Shown here piece after piece: positions 38,360-47,215 of a stretch of 64,000 bases of DNA. Numbering within the stretch: the stretch's first letter is position 1; each line of letters starts with the position of its first letter. This DNA comes from Spirosomataceae bacterium TFI 002 (lineage in GTDB: Bacteria > Bacteroidota > Bacteroidia > Cytophagales > Spirosomataceae), in assembly GCA_900230115.1 (NCBI GenBank), contig LT907983.1, positions 2,542,001 to 2,606,000 of the forward strand, written 5' to 3'. The notes beneath the pieces are model-generated. The model had not been told where the DNA came from. It searched no databases and saw nothing but the letters and a program-made list of their open reading frames with translations. Both the position numbers and the translations under genes were made by a program.

Positions 38360-38373
38360 TTGAACTGGTTCAA
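38360..38373. promoter_or_regulatory. Perfect palindrome upstream of fasciclin gene
   Basis: TTGAAC-TG-GTTCAA, 6-bp arms with a 2-base centre, lies 133 bp before the fasciclin ATG. It may be a repressor site; no binding protein is known. Confidence 0.3.
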
Positions 38374-38505
38374 TATAGCTACTCAAGTGTCAAAAATCCG
38401 AAACAATTTGCTTGAACGGAATAAATTAATTTTTCATAAACATTCTTCCGAACAAGGTGTTGGACGTTCTGTAATCAATTCATTAACAGATAAATAATTA
38501 CAATT

Positions 38506-39039
38506 ATGAAAAAGATTTTTGCATTATTACTGATGGGAGCAATGAGTTTCAACACTGCATTTGCCAATGAAGATAAACCAGTAAAAGGAGTAGAGCCGAC
38601 AATAGTGGGTGTAGCTGCTGGAAATGAAAATTTTACTACCCTTGTTGCCGCAGTTAAGGCTGCAGATTTGGTGGCAACTTTGAATAGTGCAGGACCATTT
38701 ACTGTTTTTGCCCCTGTAAATGCTGCTTTCGAAAAATTACCCGAAGGTACTGTTGCTAGTTTATTGAAACCTGAGAGCAAAGCTACTTTGACGGCAGTTT
38801 TGACTTATCATGTTGTAGCTGGTAAATTCTTGGCGGGAGATGTACTTGCTGCTATTAAGGAAAATAACGGAAGTTTCACAATTGCAACAGTGCAAGGTGG
38901 TGTATTAACTGCAAGTTTAAAAGATGGTAAGGTGGTTCTAACCGATGAAAAGGGTGGAATGTCTACAGTGGTATTGACTGATGTAGCAGCGTCAAACGGC
39001 GTTATACATGCGATCGACACAGTAGTAATGCCTAAATAA
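38506..39039 (+). CDS. Secreted fasciclin (FAS1) domain protein
   Basis: 177 residues: a signal peptide (to about residue 20, TAFA-NED) and one FAS1 domain. The H1 and H2 boxes are clear: GPFTVFAPVNAAFEKLP and the closing NGVIHAIDTVVMP, with the YH motif in VLTYHVVAGKF. FAS1 proteins are extracellular adhesion modules. It is monocistronic with a hairpin terminator 22 bp downstream. Confidence 0.95.
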   Translation: MKKIFALLLMGAMSFNTAFANEDKPVKGVEPTIVGVAAGNENFTTLVAAVKAADLVATLNSAGPFTVFAPVNAAFEKLPEGTVASLLKPESKATLTAVLTYHVVAGKFLAGDVLAAIKENNGSFTIATVQGGVLTASLKDGKVVLTDEKGGMSTVVLTDVAASNGVIHAIDTVVMPK

Positions 39040-39061
39040 AATCGAGGGTTTATTAAACAGA

Positions 39062-39093
39062 AAGGACTGCTTCTTTATAGGGCAGTTCTTTTT
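39062..39093 (+). terminator. Rho-independent terminator after fasciclin gene
   Basis: Stem AAGGACTGC (39062-39070) pairing with GCAGTTCTT (39082-39090) with one G-U pair, followed by TTT. It lies between the fasciclin gene and the convergent amidase. Confidence 0.8.
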
Positions 39094-39115
39094 AGTTTAG
39101 ATGGTGGTTGCGGTT

Positions 39116-40666
39116 TTACTTTAAAAACTTCGGTGATCTTCTGTGTTTAGTTCCTTGTTCGTATGCATAAGCAATTTCAATTAGTTTGGCTTCGCTCCAA
39201 GCTTTTCCAAAGAAAGAGATATTAACGGGAAGCTCTCCTATGAACCCCATAGGTACGGTGACATTTGGATAGCCAGCTATAGCAGCGGGAGAGGAGCTGC
39301 CCAAGCCAAATGTGTCTCCGTTTTTCCAGTCGGTCTTCCAGGCAGGGCCACCAGTAGGAGCAATAATCCCATCTAGTTTATATTCATTCATGAGTTTATC
39401 AATTCCTTCTTCTCGCATGGATTTATGCATGTATAATTTGGCATCCAAATAGGCCTTATCTTGTAAAGAACCCTTGGAAATTGCCATTTCTATTAGTTTT
39501 TGGTCAAAAATCCCAGTTTCAATACTGTCGTTTTGATTGAAATTAAATAGGTCTTCAATACTTCTCACGTTAATATTTGGACTTAGGCCAGCAAAATAAT
39601 TATTTAGACCATCTTTAAACTCATAAAGAAGTACTTCAAACGAGTTTTTCCCAGTTTCTTTTTTCCCTATTTGATCTATTTCGACAAACTCAACCCCTTG
39701 GCTTTTCATGTAATCCACGGCTTTATAAAAAAGACTATCAACTGCGGCCATTTTGTCAAGTGGCTGCTTGTAAATGCCCAATTTCTTTCCCTTTAGTCCG
39801 TCCGTTTTTAAAGCTGTCAAATAATCTACTGGGTATTTTCCTTCTGCATCATTTGTAAGTGAATCTCTGGCATCTTTGCCAGTCATAATGCCAAGTGCGA
39901 TAGCGGCATCTCGTACATTTCGAGCCATTGGGCCAGGAGTGTCTTGTGTAAATGAAATAGGAATTATTCCTGATCTGCTTAACAAACCTACTGTTGGTTT
40001 TATGCCGACAACACCATTTGCATTGGAAGGACACACGATGGAGCCATTGGTTTCTGTTCCTATTGCAAGTAGGCAGAAATCAGAAGAAACAGCAACTCCC
40101 GAGCCAGCACTTGACCCACAAGGGTTACAATCTAATTTATAGGGATTGTTGGTTTGTCCACCTATTCCGCTCCAGCCACTAGAGGAAACATCTGACCGGA
40201 AGTTAGCCCATTCACTTAGGTTAGCTTTACCTAAGATAATAGCCCCTGCATTTCTTAGTTTCTCAACGATAAAGGCATCCTTTTCGGCAATTGAATTCAT
40301 CAATGCCCTAGATCCGGCAGTGGTTGCCATTTTATCATGAGTGTCAATATTATCTTTTAGAATAACTGGAATGCCGTGAAGTGGTCCTCTATATTTTCCT
40401 TCGGCAATTTCTTTGTCTAGGTTCGCTGCAATCTCTAATGCGTCGGGATTTACAACAATCATTGCATTAACATGAGGCTCTAAGGAGTCTATTCTTGCTA
40501 AATATAGATTGGTTAGTTCAGTTACAGTAAGCTCTTCATTTTGAAGCCTCTGACTGACATTCTCTATTGTCGCTTCTTCAAAGTTATAAGAATTAGGCTC
40601 AAATGGCTTTTTGGTAGTACACGATCCTATGAATAGTAGGAGGGATAGAAGGCAAATGTTTTTCAT
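39116..40666 (-). CDS. Amidase-signature family lipoprotein
   Basis: 516 residues. The signal ends in FIGSC (lipobox, Cys16). The amidase-signature catalytic triad is visible: Lys in PVILKDNID, the first Ser in CGSSAGSGVAVSS and the nucleophile Ser in TETNGSIVCPSNANG. It hydrolyses amide bonds, and the export signal suggests a periplasmic or surface substrate rather than the tRNA-dependent GatA role. It is a single gene; no GatB or GatC gene is nearby. Confidence 0.92.
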   Translation of the reverse strand: MKNICLLSLLLFIGSCTTKKPFEPNSYNFEEATIENVSQRLQNEELTVTELTNLYLARIDSLEPHVNAMIVVNPDALEIAANLDKEIAEGKYRGPLHGIPVILKDNIDTHDKMATTAGSRALMNSIAEKDAFIVEKLRNAGAIILGKANLSEWANFRSDVSSSGWSGIGGQTNNPYKLDCNPCGSSAGSGVAVSSDFCLLAIGTETNGSIVCPSNANGVVGIKPTVGLLSRSGIIPISFTQDTPGPMARNVRDAAIALGIMTGKDARDSLTNDAEGKYPVDYLTALKTDGLKGKKLGIYKQPLDKMAAVDSLFYKAVDYMKSQGVEFVEIDQIGKKETGKNSFEVLLYEFKDGLNNYFAGLSPNINVRSIEDLFNFNQNDSIETGIFDQKLIEMAISKGSLQDKAYLDAKLYMHKSMREEGIDKLMNEYKLDGIIAPTGGPAWKTDWKNGDTFGLGSSSPAAIAGYPNVTVPMGFIGELPVNISFFGKAWSEAKLIEIAYAYEQGTKHRRSPKFLK

Positions 40667-40728
40667 CTCACTATTGGGTTAAGTTCGAAATTAAACGCTT
40701 TTAACTTCAAATAGTGAAAAGCATTAAA

Positions 40729-41442
40729 TTATTTCAAAAGCACAAGATCATCTCCTTTTATAATAGGCACAATATCAAACCTATCAAATTCAAGGCAAAA
40801 GGGAATATCTTCTCCCGAACTAAGGTTTTTGAGCCTTCGTAAATGAGATGCGTTTTCTAGAAATCCTAACATATCATCTTGAGAAGCTTGAAACGCTGTT
40901 ACGGCAAGTAGAGTGCTGTCTTCTGTGGATTCGTAGCCTTCTGCTTTAAGTCTTTGTGCCAAAGCTCCGGCAAACAATGTGTCTTCAAGATTTGGACGAC
41001 CTTTCCATCCTGCACATATTACCAAAACATCAAATGGTTGAGAAAGTAAGTATTTCTCAATGGCAGAAATGTTTAGGAACGATGCTGCAAGTATTTGAAC
41101 CGCCGTCGGTTTTGCCCTTGTGATAGACAAAGTCCCATTGGTAGTCGTCATGGCGATCCTCTTGCCTTTATATTCTTCTTTCATGTAAGAGAAAGGAGAA
41201 TTGTCCAAGTCGAAGCCTTCAATCATTTGGGCGTGTCGTTCTCCACCAGCCAAATAACCTTGTGCTTGTAAAGCTTGACACTCCTCTACTGTCAATACTG
41301 GTGTTATACTGGCGACCCCACTCGCCAATCCAGAAACCATACAGGAAGTTGCCCTGAAAATATCAGCCACAACTACAATAGCGTTGCTTAAATCGTGCTG
41401 TTCAATTAAATCTGGAGTAAGGCAAACGTCTATTTTTTTCAA
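40729..41442 (-). CDS. comB: 2-phosphosulfolactate phosphatase (ComB family)
   Basis: 237 residues. VVADIFRATSCMVSGLASG, YLAGGERHAQMIEGFDLDNSP and IAMTTTNGT are the conserved segments of ComB, which removes phosphate from 2-phosphosulfolactate to give sulfolactate. In methanogens this feeds coenzyme M; in Bacteroidota the purpose is less clear. No ComA or ComC gene is nearby. It is followed on the same strand by nothing until the amidase. Confidence 0.92.
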   Translation of the reverse strand: MKKIDVCLTPDLIEQHDLSNAIVVVADIFRATSCMVSGLASGVASITPVLTVEECQALQAQGYLAGGERHAQMIEGFDLDNSPFSYMKEEYKGKRIAMTTTNGTLSITRAKPTAVQILAASFLNISAIEKYLLSQPFDVLVICAGWKGRPNLEDTLFAGALAQRLKAEGYESTEDSTLLAVTAFQASQDDMLGFLENASHLRRLKNLSSGEDIPFCLEFDRFDIVPIIKGDDLVLLK

Positions 41443-41451
41443 TTTTAAAGT

Positions 41452-41758
41452 TTATTTTTGGTCGATACTTCTTTTACTGAGATCACGAGAAGTGTGATGG
41501 ATCATTAATATCTCGATTTGATTTTCTGTCTTAATTCGGTAAATGAGTCTATATTTTGGAAAAATAATTTCGCGAATATGTTCTATTTCGAACTCAGGAA
41601 CTACCCGTCCGAGTAAAGGATGTTCTGCTAGAATTTTTGCTTTGTTAAAAATGATGATTACTTCTTTTTTTTGTAGCCTTCAATGAGGTTTGACTCAAGT
41701 ACTCGCCAATTTCATTCAAGTCATGAATTGCAGATTTATTCCACCTTATTTGAGCCAT
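41452..41758 (-). pseudogene. RelE/ParE-type toxin, frameshifted in an A-run
   Basis: The ATG at 41758 begins MAQIRWNKSAIHDLNEIGEY, a clear ParE/RelE start. After LKATKK the frame runs into a stop. The next frame continues with VIIIFNKAKILAEHPLLGR, REIIFPKYRLIYRIKTEN and ends IHHTSRDLSKRSIDQK at 41452. Removing one A from the run of eight (T-run at about 41665-41672 on the + strand) restores about 101 residues. The start overlaps the antitoxin end by 13 bp, as expected of a toxin-antitoxin pair. As read the toxin is dead, unless the run is miscalled or slips. Confidence 0.85.
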
Positions 41759-41928
41759 TTGGAAAGTTGCTTTTCTGCTTCTTTGTAGGTGACGGTTTCA
41801 TTGCGATCAGCCTCCTGAATTCGCTCTTCAAGCTTTGAGATAAAAAGAAGTTTTTCAATTGCCTCCTCTATTGTCATTTCATCGGGCAACTTGTCAATAT
41901 GTTCATGAAGTCTTTCTTTCGTTATCAT
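41746..41928 (-). CDS. Small antitoxin of RelE/ParE-type module
   Basis: 60 residues, mostly helical and charged (LPDEMTIEEAIEKLLFISKLEE), with an acidic C-terminal half of the kind that wraps a toxin. The 3' end overlaps the RelE/ParE-like frame by 13 bp. The gene is intact although the toxin is frameshifted. I do not recognise the exact antitoxin family. Confidence 0.75.
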   Translation of the reverse strand: MITKERLHEHIDKLPDEMTIEEAIEKLLFISKLEERIQEADRNETVTYKEAEKQLSKWLK

Positions 41929-42012
41929 AATCCACTGATTATTGGTATAAAATTATTTCTAAATTAAATATATTACTTCTTTTCTTTAGAAATACGGTTT
42001 TCAAAAGAATCA

Positions 42013-43110
42013 TTAAACGCCAGGTTTCACAAAAGGAGCTTTGATAACCTTTGCTTTCAGTAACTTCTCTCTAATCTTAATATAAACTTCAGAGTCTACT
42101 TTAGCATATGCTTTTGGCACATAACCCATTGCAATTCCTTGATTCAAAAGTGGTGATTGTGTCCCAGAGGTTATTTCCCCAATAGTGTTTCCTTCTGCAT
42201 CACAAATTTCGTAGTGCGAGCGAGGAATTCCACGGTCTTCCATCAAGATACATACCATTTTATTAGTAAGCCCTGCTTCTTTCTCGGCTTTAAGTGCCTT
42301 GCTGTTTGTGAATTCTTTGGTGAATTTGGTAACCCAGTTTAGTCCAGCTTCTAATGGGGAAGTGGTGTCTGTAATGTCGTTTCCGTATAAGCAATATCCC
42401 ATTTCTAACCTCAATGTATCCCTTGCTCCAAGACCAATTGGTTCAATCTTAAATTCTGCACCAGCCTCAAAGATTTTATTCCAAACCTCTTCTGCATTTT
42501 CCTTTGGTACATAAACCTCAAAACCACCTGCTCCTGTATATCCCGTTGCGGATAAAAAGACATTTGGTACACCCGCAAACGTACCTTTCGTGAAGGTGTA
42601 GTATTCTACGTGATCAAGTGGAATGTGAGTTAGTTTTTGAAGCGTGGGAATTGCATTGGGCCCCTGAACAGCAAAAAGGCATAAATCATCGGACCAATTA
42701 ACCATTTCAACACCTTCAGTATTGTATTTCTGGATGTGATTCCAATCTTTTTCAATATTGGAGGCATTTACTACGAGCATGTATTCGTCCTCATCGATAC
42801 GATAAACTAATAAATCATCTACAACTCCTCCAGTTTCATTTGGCAAATAGCTGTATTGTACTTTTCCATTGTAAAGCACACTTGCATCATTTGCACTTAC
42901 TCGCTGAATAAGATCTAGTGCTTTTGGTCCCTTGAGATAAAACTCTCCCATATGACTAACATCAAAAACGCCAACATTTTCACGCACACAGATGTGCTCT
43001 CCCTTGTCGGAAGTGTATCGAACTGGCATATTGAAGCCTGCAAAAGGCACCATTTTACCACCAAGCTTTTCATGTAAATCGTTTAAGGGAATTTGTTTGA
43101 TGTCAGACAT
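42013..43110 (-). CDS. gcvT: Aminomethyltransferase, glycine cleavage T protein
   Basis: 365 residues, full length. It transfers the aminomethyl carbon of glycine to tetrahydrofolate within the glycine cleavage system. Conserved stretches are MVPFAGFNMPVRY, GVFDVSHMGEF, VNASNIEKDWNHI and GYTGAGGFEVYVP, then GARDTLRLEMGYCLYGND and a C-terminal beta-barrel ending KAPFVKPG. No gcvH or gcvP is adjacent, which is usual in Bacteroidota. It is divergent from the iron operon. Confidence 0.97.
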   Translation of the reverse strand: MSDIKQIPLNDLHEKLGGKMVPFAGFNMPVRYTSDKGEHICVRENVGVFDVSHMGEFYLKGPKALDLIQRVSANDASVLYNGKVQYSYLPNETGGVVDDLLVYRIDEDEYMLVVNASNIEKDWNHIQKYNTEGVEMVNWSDDLCLFAVQGPNAIPTLQKLTHIPLDHVEYYTFTKGTFAGVPNVFLSATGYTGAGGFEVYVPKENAEEVWNKIFEAGAEFKIEPIGLGARDTLRLEMGYCLYGNDITDTTSPLEAGLNWVTKFTKEFTNSKALKAEKEAGLTNKMVCILMEDRGIPRSHYEICDAEGNTIGEITSGTQSPLLNQGIAMGYVPKAYAKVDSEVYIKIREKLLKAKVIKAPFVKPGV

Positions 43111-43222
43111 TGATAAAGGGTTTTATTTCGAATGCAAGTTAAGGAATTCTATCATTTATTGAGTAATAGTATAAGGGAACAAGTTCTTTCTTGATCAATA
43201 ATTTTGGCTATTTAAATAATAT

Positions 43223-43238
43223 TTTAGGCGAGTCTAAA
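43223..43238. promoter_or_regulatory. Putative DtxR-family operator upstream of the iron operon
   Basis: TTTAGGC-GA-GTCTAAA, a 16-bp palindrome with one mismatch between arms, 59 bp before the ATG of the DtxR-FeoA gene. The form resembles the TTAGGC-type half-sites of DtxR/MntR-family metal regulators. Autoregulation by the first gene is inferred from position. Confidence 0.5.
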
Positions 43239-43296
43239 CGTATTCTGAAAAATATTGTTTTAATTGTAGAGAAAACGCAATAATTGTGCAGTAGAA

Positions 43297-44319
43297 ATGA
43301 GTAATTACAATCCAGTTTGGGCCCTAGCTATTTTTTCAGGCTTATCTGTTTTATTATATTTTATTTTTAGACCTGGAAACGGTTGGTTTTGGCTTGTTAA
43401 ATCTGGCTCGCAGTTTAGCCAAAAGGTTTTGATTGAGGACATTCTAAAGTTTTTATATCACAGCGAAAATGAAAACAGACCAGTCAACATAAATGATATC
43501 TCTCGTACAATTAAGGACCCTGACAAAGATATTGTAGAGTCGTTAAAGGAAATGGCAACTATTGACCTAATAAGTCTTTCAGGAAATCATGTGAAACTGA
43601 CCAAATCGGGGAGTGATTATGCTTTGAGAATGGTTCGTGCCCATAGGTTGTGGGAGAAGTTTCTTGCAGAAAAAACTGGATATGCAGAAGCTGACTGGCA
43701 CCATATTGCAGAAAAAAAGGAACACGAATTGTCCCACGATGAAACAGAAAAGCTAGCAGAAAGGCTTGGATTTCCTCAGTTTGACCCCCATGGTGACCCC
43801 ATTCCTACCACGACAGGAAAGGTAGCTCCTATGCCAGGTAAAACACTTTCGGACTTAGAAGTTGGCACAATTGGGCGTATTGTTCATATCAAGGATAAGC
43901 CAGATGTTGTATATCGCCAGATTTTAGCCGAGAATATTCACATAGGCTCACATATCAGAATTGTAGAAAAGGATACAGAAAGAATTGTTTTCCACTCAGA
44001 AGGAGAAGCATTTATTCTTGCTCCTATTGTTGCCAGTAACATTACTGTCAATGTATTAAAAAAGGAAATTTATTTTGAAGAAGATATTGTTAGGCTTAGT
44101 TCGCTTGGAACAGATGAAAAAGCAACAATTGTGGGCATATCACGTGAAATACGAGGGGAAGCCAGAAGGCGACTGCTAGACCTTGGTTTTGTAAAAGGTG
44201 CCGAAGTCGGGCTTGAATTGGAAAACCCTCTTGGAGACCCAAAAGCGTTTTTGATCAAAGGAACAAACATTGCTTTGAGGAACAATCAAGCGTCAAAAAT
44301 TTTAATTAAAAAAGCATAA
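43297..44319 (+). CDS. Membrane-tethered DtxR-like regulator fused to FeoA domain
   Basis: 340 residues. A hydrophobic helix (about 6-25) leads to a winged helix (about 40-105, [20 protein letters not shown]) and a DtxR-type dimerisation and metal domain (about 112-170) with AHRLWEKF and [16 protein letters not shown], whose His/Glu pattern matches metal ligands. C-terminal FeoA/SH3-like domains follow; the last is clear, [15 protein letters not shown] and [15 protein letters not shown]. Normal DtxR proteins are soluble. It starts an operon with split FeoB, 4 bp before the next gene, so it probably senses iron and modulates FeoB directly, gene expression, or both. Confidence 0.85.
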   Translation: MSNYNPVWALAIFSGLSVLLYFIFRPGNGWFWLVKSGSQFSQKVLIEDILKFLYHSENENRPVNINDISRTIKDPDKDIVESLKEMATIDLISLSGNHVKLTKSGSDYALRMVRAHRLWEKFLAEKTGYAEADWHHIAEKKEHELSHDETEKLAERLGFPQFDPHGDPIPTTTGKVAPMPGKTLSDLEVGTIGRIVHIKDKPDVVYRQILAENIHIGSHIRIVEKDTERIVFHSEGEAFILAPIVASNITVNVLKKEIYFEEDIVRLSSLGTDEKATIVGISREIRGEARRRLLDLGFVKGAEVGLELENPLGDPKAFLIKGTNIALRNNQASKILIKKA

Positions 44320-44323
44320 TCAA

Positions 44324-45091
44324 ATGGAATTAAAGCCAAATAGTGCTTGCGAAGCCTGCCCCCAGTTTAATGCAAGTGGGCTGAAGAAACTAGGTGTAAA
44401 TACAACCAGTTTTGATTATGTTGTTGCTTTGGCAGGAAATCCTAATACAGGGAAAAGTACGGTTTTTAATGCTTTAACTGGTTTAAAACAGCATACAGGT
44501 AATTGGCCTGGTAAAACGGTAACTCGTGCTGAGGGTGGTTTTGAATATAATGATCAAAAGTTTAAGTTGGTCGACCTTCCAGGTACATATTCTCTACTTT
44601 CTACATCAGAAGATGAAGAGGTAGCTCGTAACTTTTTGTTATTTGGGCAACCAACTGTTACTGTTATTGTAGCGGACGCCAGTAGGTTGGAAAGAAACCT
44701 AAACCTTGTGCTTCAAGTATTAGAAATAACCGATCGAGCTGTTTTATGTCTGAATTTAATGGACGAAGCAGAAAGAAACGATATAGAAATAGACACAAGG
44801 ACACTGGCTCGTGACCTCGGAATACCAGTAGTGGCCACAAGTGCACGTTACCAAAGAGGTATCCCCGAGTTAATTCAAACAATAAGCGAGCTAGCAAATG
44901 GTACAATAGTTTGCAAGCCTCATAAGATTAAGAGTATTCCAAAAAACATAGAGGATGCGGTACAAAAGCTAAGTACTGATATAAAGAAGGAATACCCTTC
45001 AATACCCAATAGCCGCTGGATTGCTCTTAGGCTTTTGGAAGGAGATAGTCATGTCATAGAAATGCTTAGAAATGGAGAGTTTATAAAATGA
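44324..45091 (+). CDS. feoB: FeoB N-terminal G-protein domain (split FeoB)
   Basis: 255 residues, only the cytoplasmic part of the ferrous iron transporter. G1 [11 protein letters not shown]3 DLPGTYS and G4 NLMDEAE are present, with the switch I segment [11 protein letters not shown] short N-terminal extension has a CEACP cysteine pair not usual in FeoB. The permease half is encoded separately and overlaps by 4 bp (ATGA), so this is a genetic split rather than a random frameshift: each half has its own start and both are conserved to the ends. Confidence 0.93.
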   Translation: MELKPNSACEACPQFNASGLKKLGVNTTSFDYVVALAGNPNTGKSTVFNALTGLKQHTGNWPGKTVTRAEGGFEYNDQKFKLVDLPGTYSLLSTSEDEEVARNFLLFGQPTVTVIVADASRLERNLNLVLQVLEITDRAVLCLNLMDEAERNDIEIDTRTLARDLGIPVVATSARYQRGIPELIQTISELANGTIVCKPHKIKSIPKNIEDAVQKLSTDIKKEYPSIPNSRWIALRLLEGDSHVIEMLRNGEFIK

Positions 45092-46503
45092 AAAACGAGA
45101 ATATTGAAAAGCTTATTTCCCTTTCAAATGACCTCCGATGGCAACTAGGTGATGAGTTTCATGATGACCTTACGGAGGGGATTTATGCCGATGCATCAAG
45201 TATCGTTAAAGCCTCAGTGCATAAAAAAGGGGTTGGAGGACAGCTACGGTTTGATGCAAAAATTGATCGAATTATTACTAGTAAAACTTGGGGGTTTCCT
45301 TTAATGTTTTTGGTGCTTTCGGTGGTTTTATGGCTAACGATTATAGGAGCAAATTACCCATCAGCAATGTTGGGCAACTTGCTACTGGAACATGTTCATC
45401 CTTTTCTAAAAAACCTAGGGGTAACTATTGGCCTACCTGAGTGGCTTAATGGCTTTTTAATAGACGGAGTTTATTTAGCTGTTGCATGGGTCATTGCAGT
45501 GATGTTACCTCCAATGGCGATATTCTTCCCATTGTTTACATTATTAGAAGATTTTGGCTACTTACCACGAGTAGCATTTAATCTCGATAACCTTTTCAAA
45601 AGAGCCGGAGCTCATGGAAAGCAAGCTTTAACTATGAGTATGGGTTTTGGTTGTAATGCGGCAGGTGTGGTGGCAACTCGAATAATCGATAGCCCAAGAG
45701 AGCGATTGATAGCGATTATTACAAATAATTTTTCGCTTTGTAATGGTAGGTGGCCAACTCAAATTTTGATTGCAACTATTTTTATTGGAGCAATTGTACC
45801 TCAAGCATTCTCAGGAATTGTGTCACTCGCTGCTGTAATTGGTATCGCTGTATTGGGAATGGGATTTATGTTTTTTACCTCTTGGGCTTTATCAAAAACT
45901 GTTTTAAAAGGAGAAGTTTCAACTTTTGCTTTAGAGCTGCCTCCATTCCGTCCTCCAAGATTTTGGAAAACTATTTATACTTCGCTAATCGATCGTACTT
46001 TGATAGTTTTGTGGAGAGCAATTGTTTTTGCTGCTCCTGCAGGAGCGGTAATTTGGCTTATCTCCAATGTTAGCATCGGAGATCAATCCATTGCAGTTTG
46101 GTCAATTGACTTTATGGAACCCTTTGGCTTTTTGCTTGGTCTAAATGGAGTTATCTTACTGGCTTACATTGTTGCTATTCCAGCCAATGAGATTGTAATT
46201 CCAACAATACTTATGCTAACTGTCTTAACAACCGGGTTAGCGGGAGGTTCTGGAGCAGGGGTTATGTTTGAAGCGGACTCAGCAAGTGCAACAGGTGAAA
46301 TACTGAGGGCTGGAGGTTGGACATTGCTTACTGCAATTAACTTGATGCTTTTTAGTCTTTTGCACAACCCTTGTAGTACCACAATTTATACCATTTATAA
46401 AGAAACGAAATCTCTCAAATGGACTGTAGTAGCTTCTATATTACCAGTTATTATGGGTTTTGTGGTAACATTTGTGGTAGCTCAAGTGTGGAGGTTGTTT
46501 TAG
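45088..46503 (+). CDS. feoB: FeoB C-terminal membrane permease (split FeoB)
   Basis: 471 residues. A cytoplasmic N-terminal stretch (about 1-60) precedes the FeoB core of roughly eight helices with two inverted Gate/nucleoside-recognition domains. Conserved stretches are [34 protein letters not shown] and [15 protein letters not shown], which carry Cys residues proposed to line the iron path. It takes up Fe2+ across the inner membrane together with the separate G-protein. A short hairpin terminator follows. Confidence 0.93.
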   Translation: MKNENIEKLISLSNDLRWQLGDEFHDDLTEGIYADASSIVKASVHKKGVGGQLRFDAKIDRIITSKTWGFPLMFLVLSVVLWLTIIGANYPSAMLGNLLLEHVHPFLKNLGVTIGLPEWLNGFLIDGVYLAVAWVIAVMLPPMAIFFPLFTLLEDFGYLPRVAFNLDNLFKRAGAHGKQALTMSMGFGCNAAGVVATRIIDSPRERLIAIITNNFSLCNGRWPTQILIATIFIGAIVPQAFSGIVSLAAVIGIAVLGMGFMFFTSWALSKTVLKGEVSTFALELPPFRPPRFWKTIYTSLIDRTLIVLWRAIVFAAPAGAVIWLISNVSIGDQSIAVWSIDFMEPFGFLLGLNGVILLAYIVAIPANEIVIPTILMLTVLTTGLAGGSGAGVMFEADSASATGEILRAGGWTLLTAINLMLFSLLHNPCSTTIYTIYKETKSLKWTVVASILPVIMGFVVTFVVAQVWRLF

Positions 46504-46546
46504 TTCGATTGTTGAAACCAAAAGAGCTTAGCATTTCCATTCTATC

Positions 46547-46568
46547 TCCCTAGAATTAGGGATTTTTT
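46547..46568 (+). terminator. Rho-independent terminator after the iron operon
   Basis: Stem TCCCTA (46547-46552) pairing with TAGGGA (46557-46562), loop GAAT, followed by six T. It lies 43 bp past the FeoB permease stop. Confidence 0.75.
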
Positions 46569-46618
46569 AAAGCAGAAGGACGCTCGAAATTTGCAGTTCA
46601 TATTTTACTTGAACTCTT

Positions 46619-47215
46619 ATGAAAAAAATCCTATTGCTTCTGATACTAAGCACTTGTTTTACTCACCTTTTTGGGCAACTTACTGTGAGTGGAGCATCTC
46701 ACGGTTCTGTAAACAGTAACTACACCCTAACAACCTCTAGCCCACCGCATTATATTGTAGATGCAGGAACAAATAAATATAGGTACAGCTACCAACAGCA
46801 AGACTTTCACCACTTTTTTTATATCGTTAGAATTAATAATAAATGGACGCTACTGACGGATAGCTATTATACAGATTTTGGAGGTGGGGTTTGGTACTAT
46901 GCACTTAATATAGACCAAAACACGAGTACGGATATTGATCCGCCGTGTACTGGAATTTTTGATTCATACAGTGGGGTCTATCCTAATAGTCAATTAATTG
47001 GGGTTGACAATATTATAATGACAGGAGCCACATGTATAGTTCAACCTGTCACCTCTATGGCATCAATAATTAGCCCTTTTGGAATTAGTTTGCCTCAAAT
47101 GACAACAACACAAATAAATGCACAGGCAAACCCTACTGCCGGCACAGTTGTATGGAATTCAACACTTGCTTGCCTCTATGTATTTAATGGAACAACTTGG
47201 GTTTGTAATAATTAA
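46619..47215 (+). CDS. Secreted hypothetical protein
   Basis: 198 residues. A clear signal peptide (MKKILLLLILSTCFTHLFGQ) is followed by an aromatic-rich region (YRYSYQQQDFHHFFYIV, GGGVWYYALNI) and a threonine/alanine-rich C-terminus (QMTTTQINAQANPTAGTVV) ending in LYVFNGTTWVCNN, similar to the tail region of secreted Bacteroidota proteins with collagen- or tail-fibre-like ends. Cys residues could pair outside the cell. I recognise no family. It overlaps the convergent ABC gene end by 4 bp. Confidence 0.65.
   Translation: MKKILLLLILSTCFTHLFGQLTVSGASHGSVNSNYTLTTSSPPHYIVDAGTNKYRYSYQQQDFHHFFYIVRINNKWTLLTDSYYTDFGGGVWYYALNIDQNTSTDIDPPCTGIFDSYSGVYPNSQLIGVDNIIMTGATCIVQPVTSMASIISPFGISLPQMTTTQINAQANPTAGTVVWNSTLACLYVFNGTTWVCNN

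Noticed and set aside
43111-43222. Glycine riboswitch upstream of gcvT
   Set aside because: The spacer is short and AT-rich and I see no aptamer-like conserved core.
44324-46503. FeoB split as a sequencing frameshift
   Set aside because: The halves overlap as ATGA with a proper start, and the 3' end of the first half does not read into the second without loss, unlike the real frameshifts in this window.
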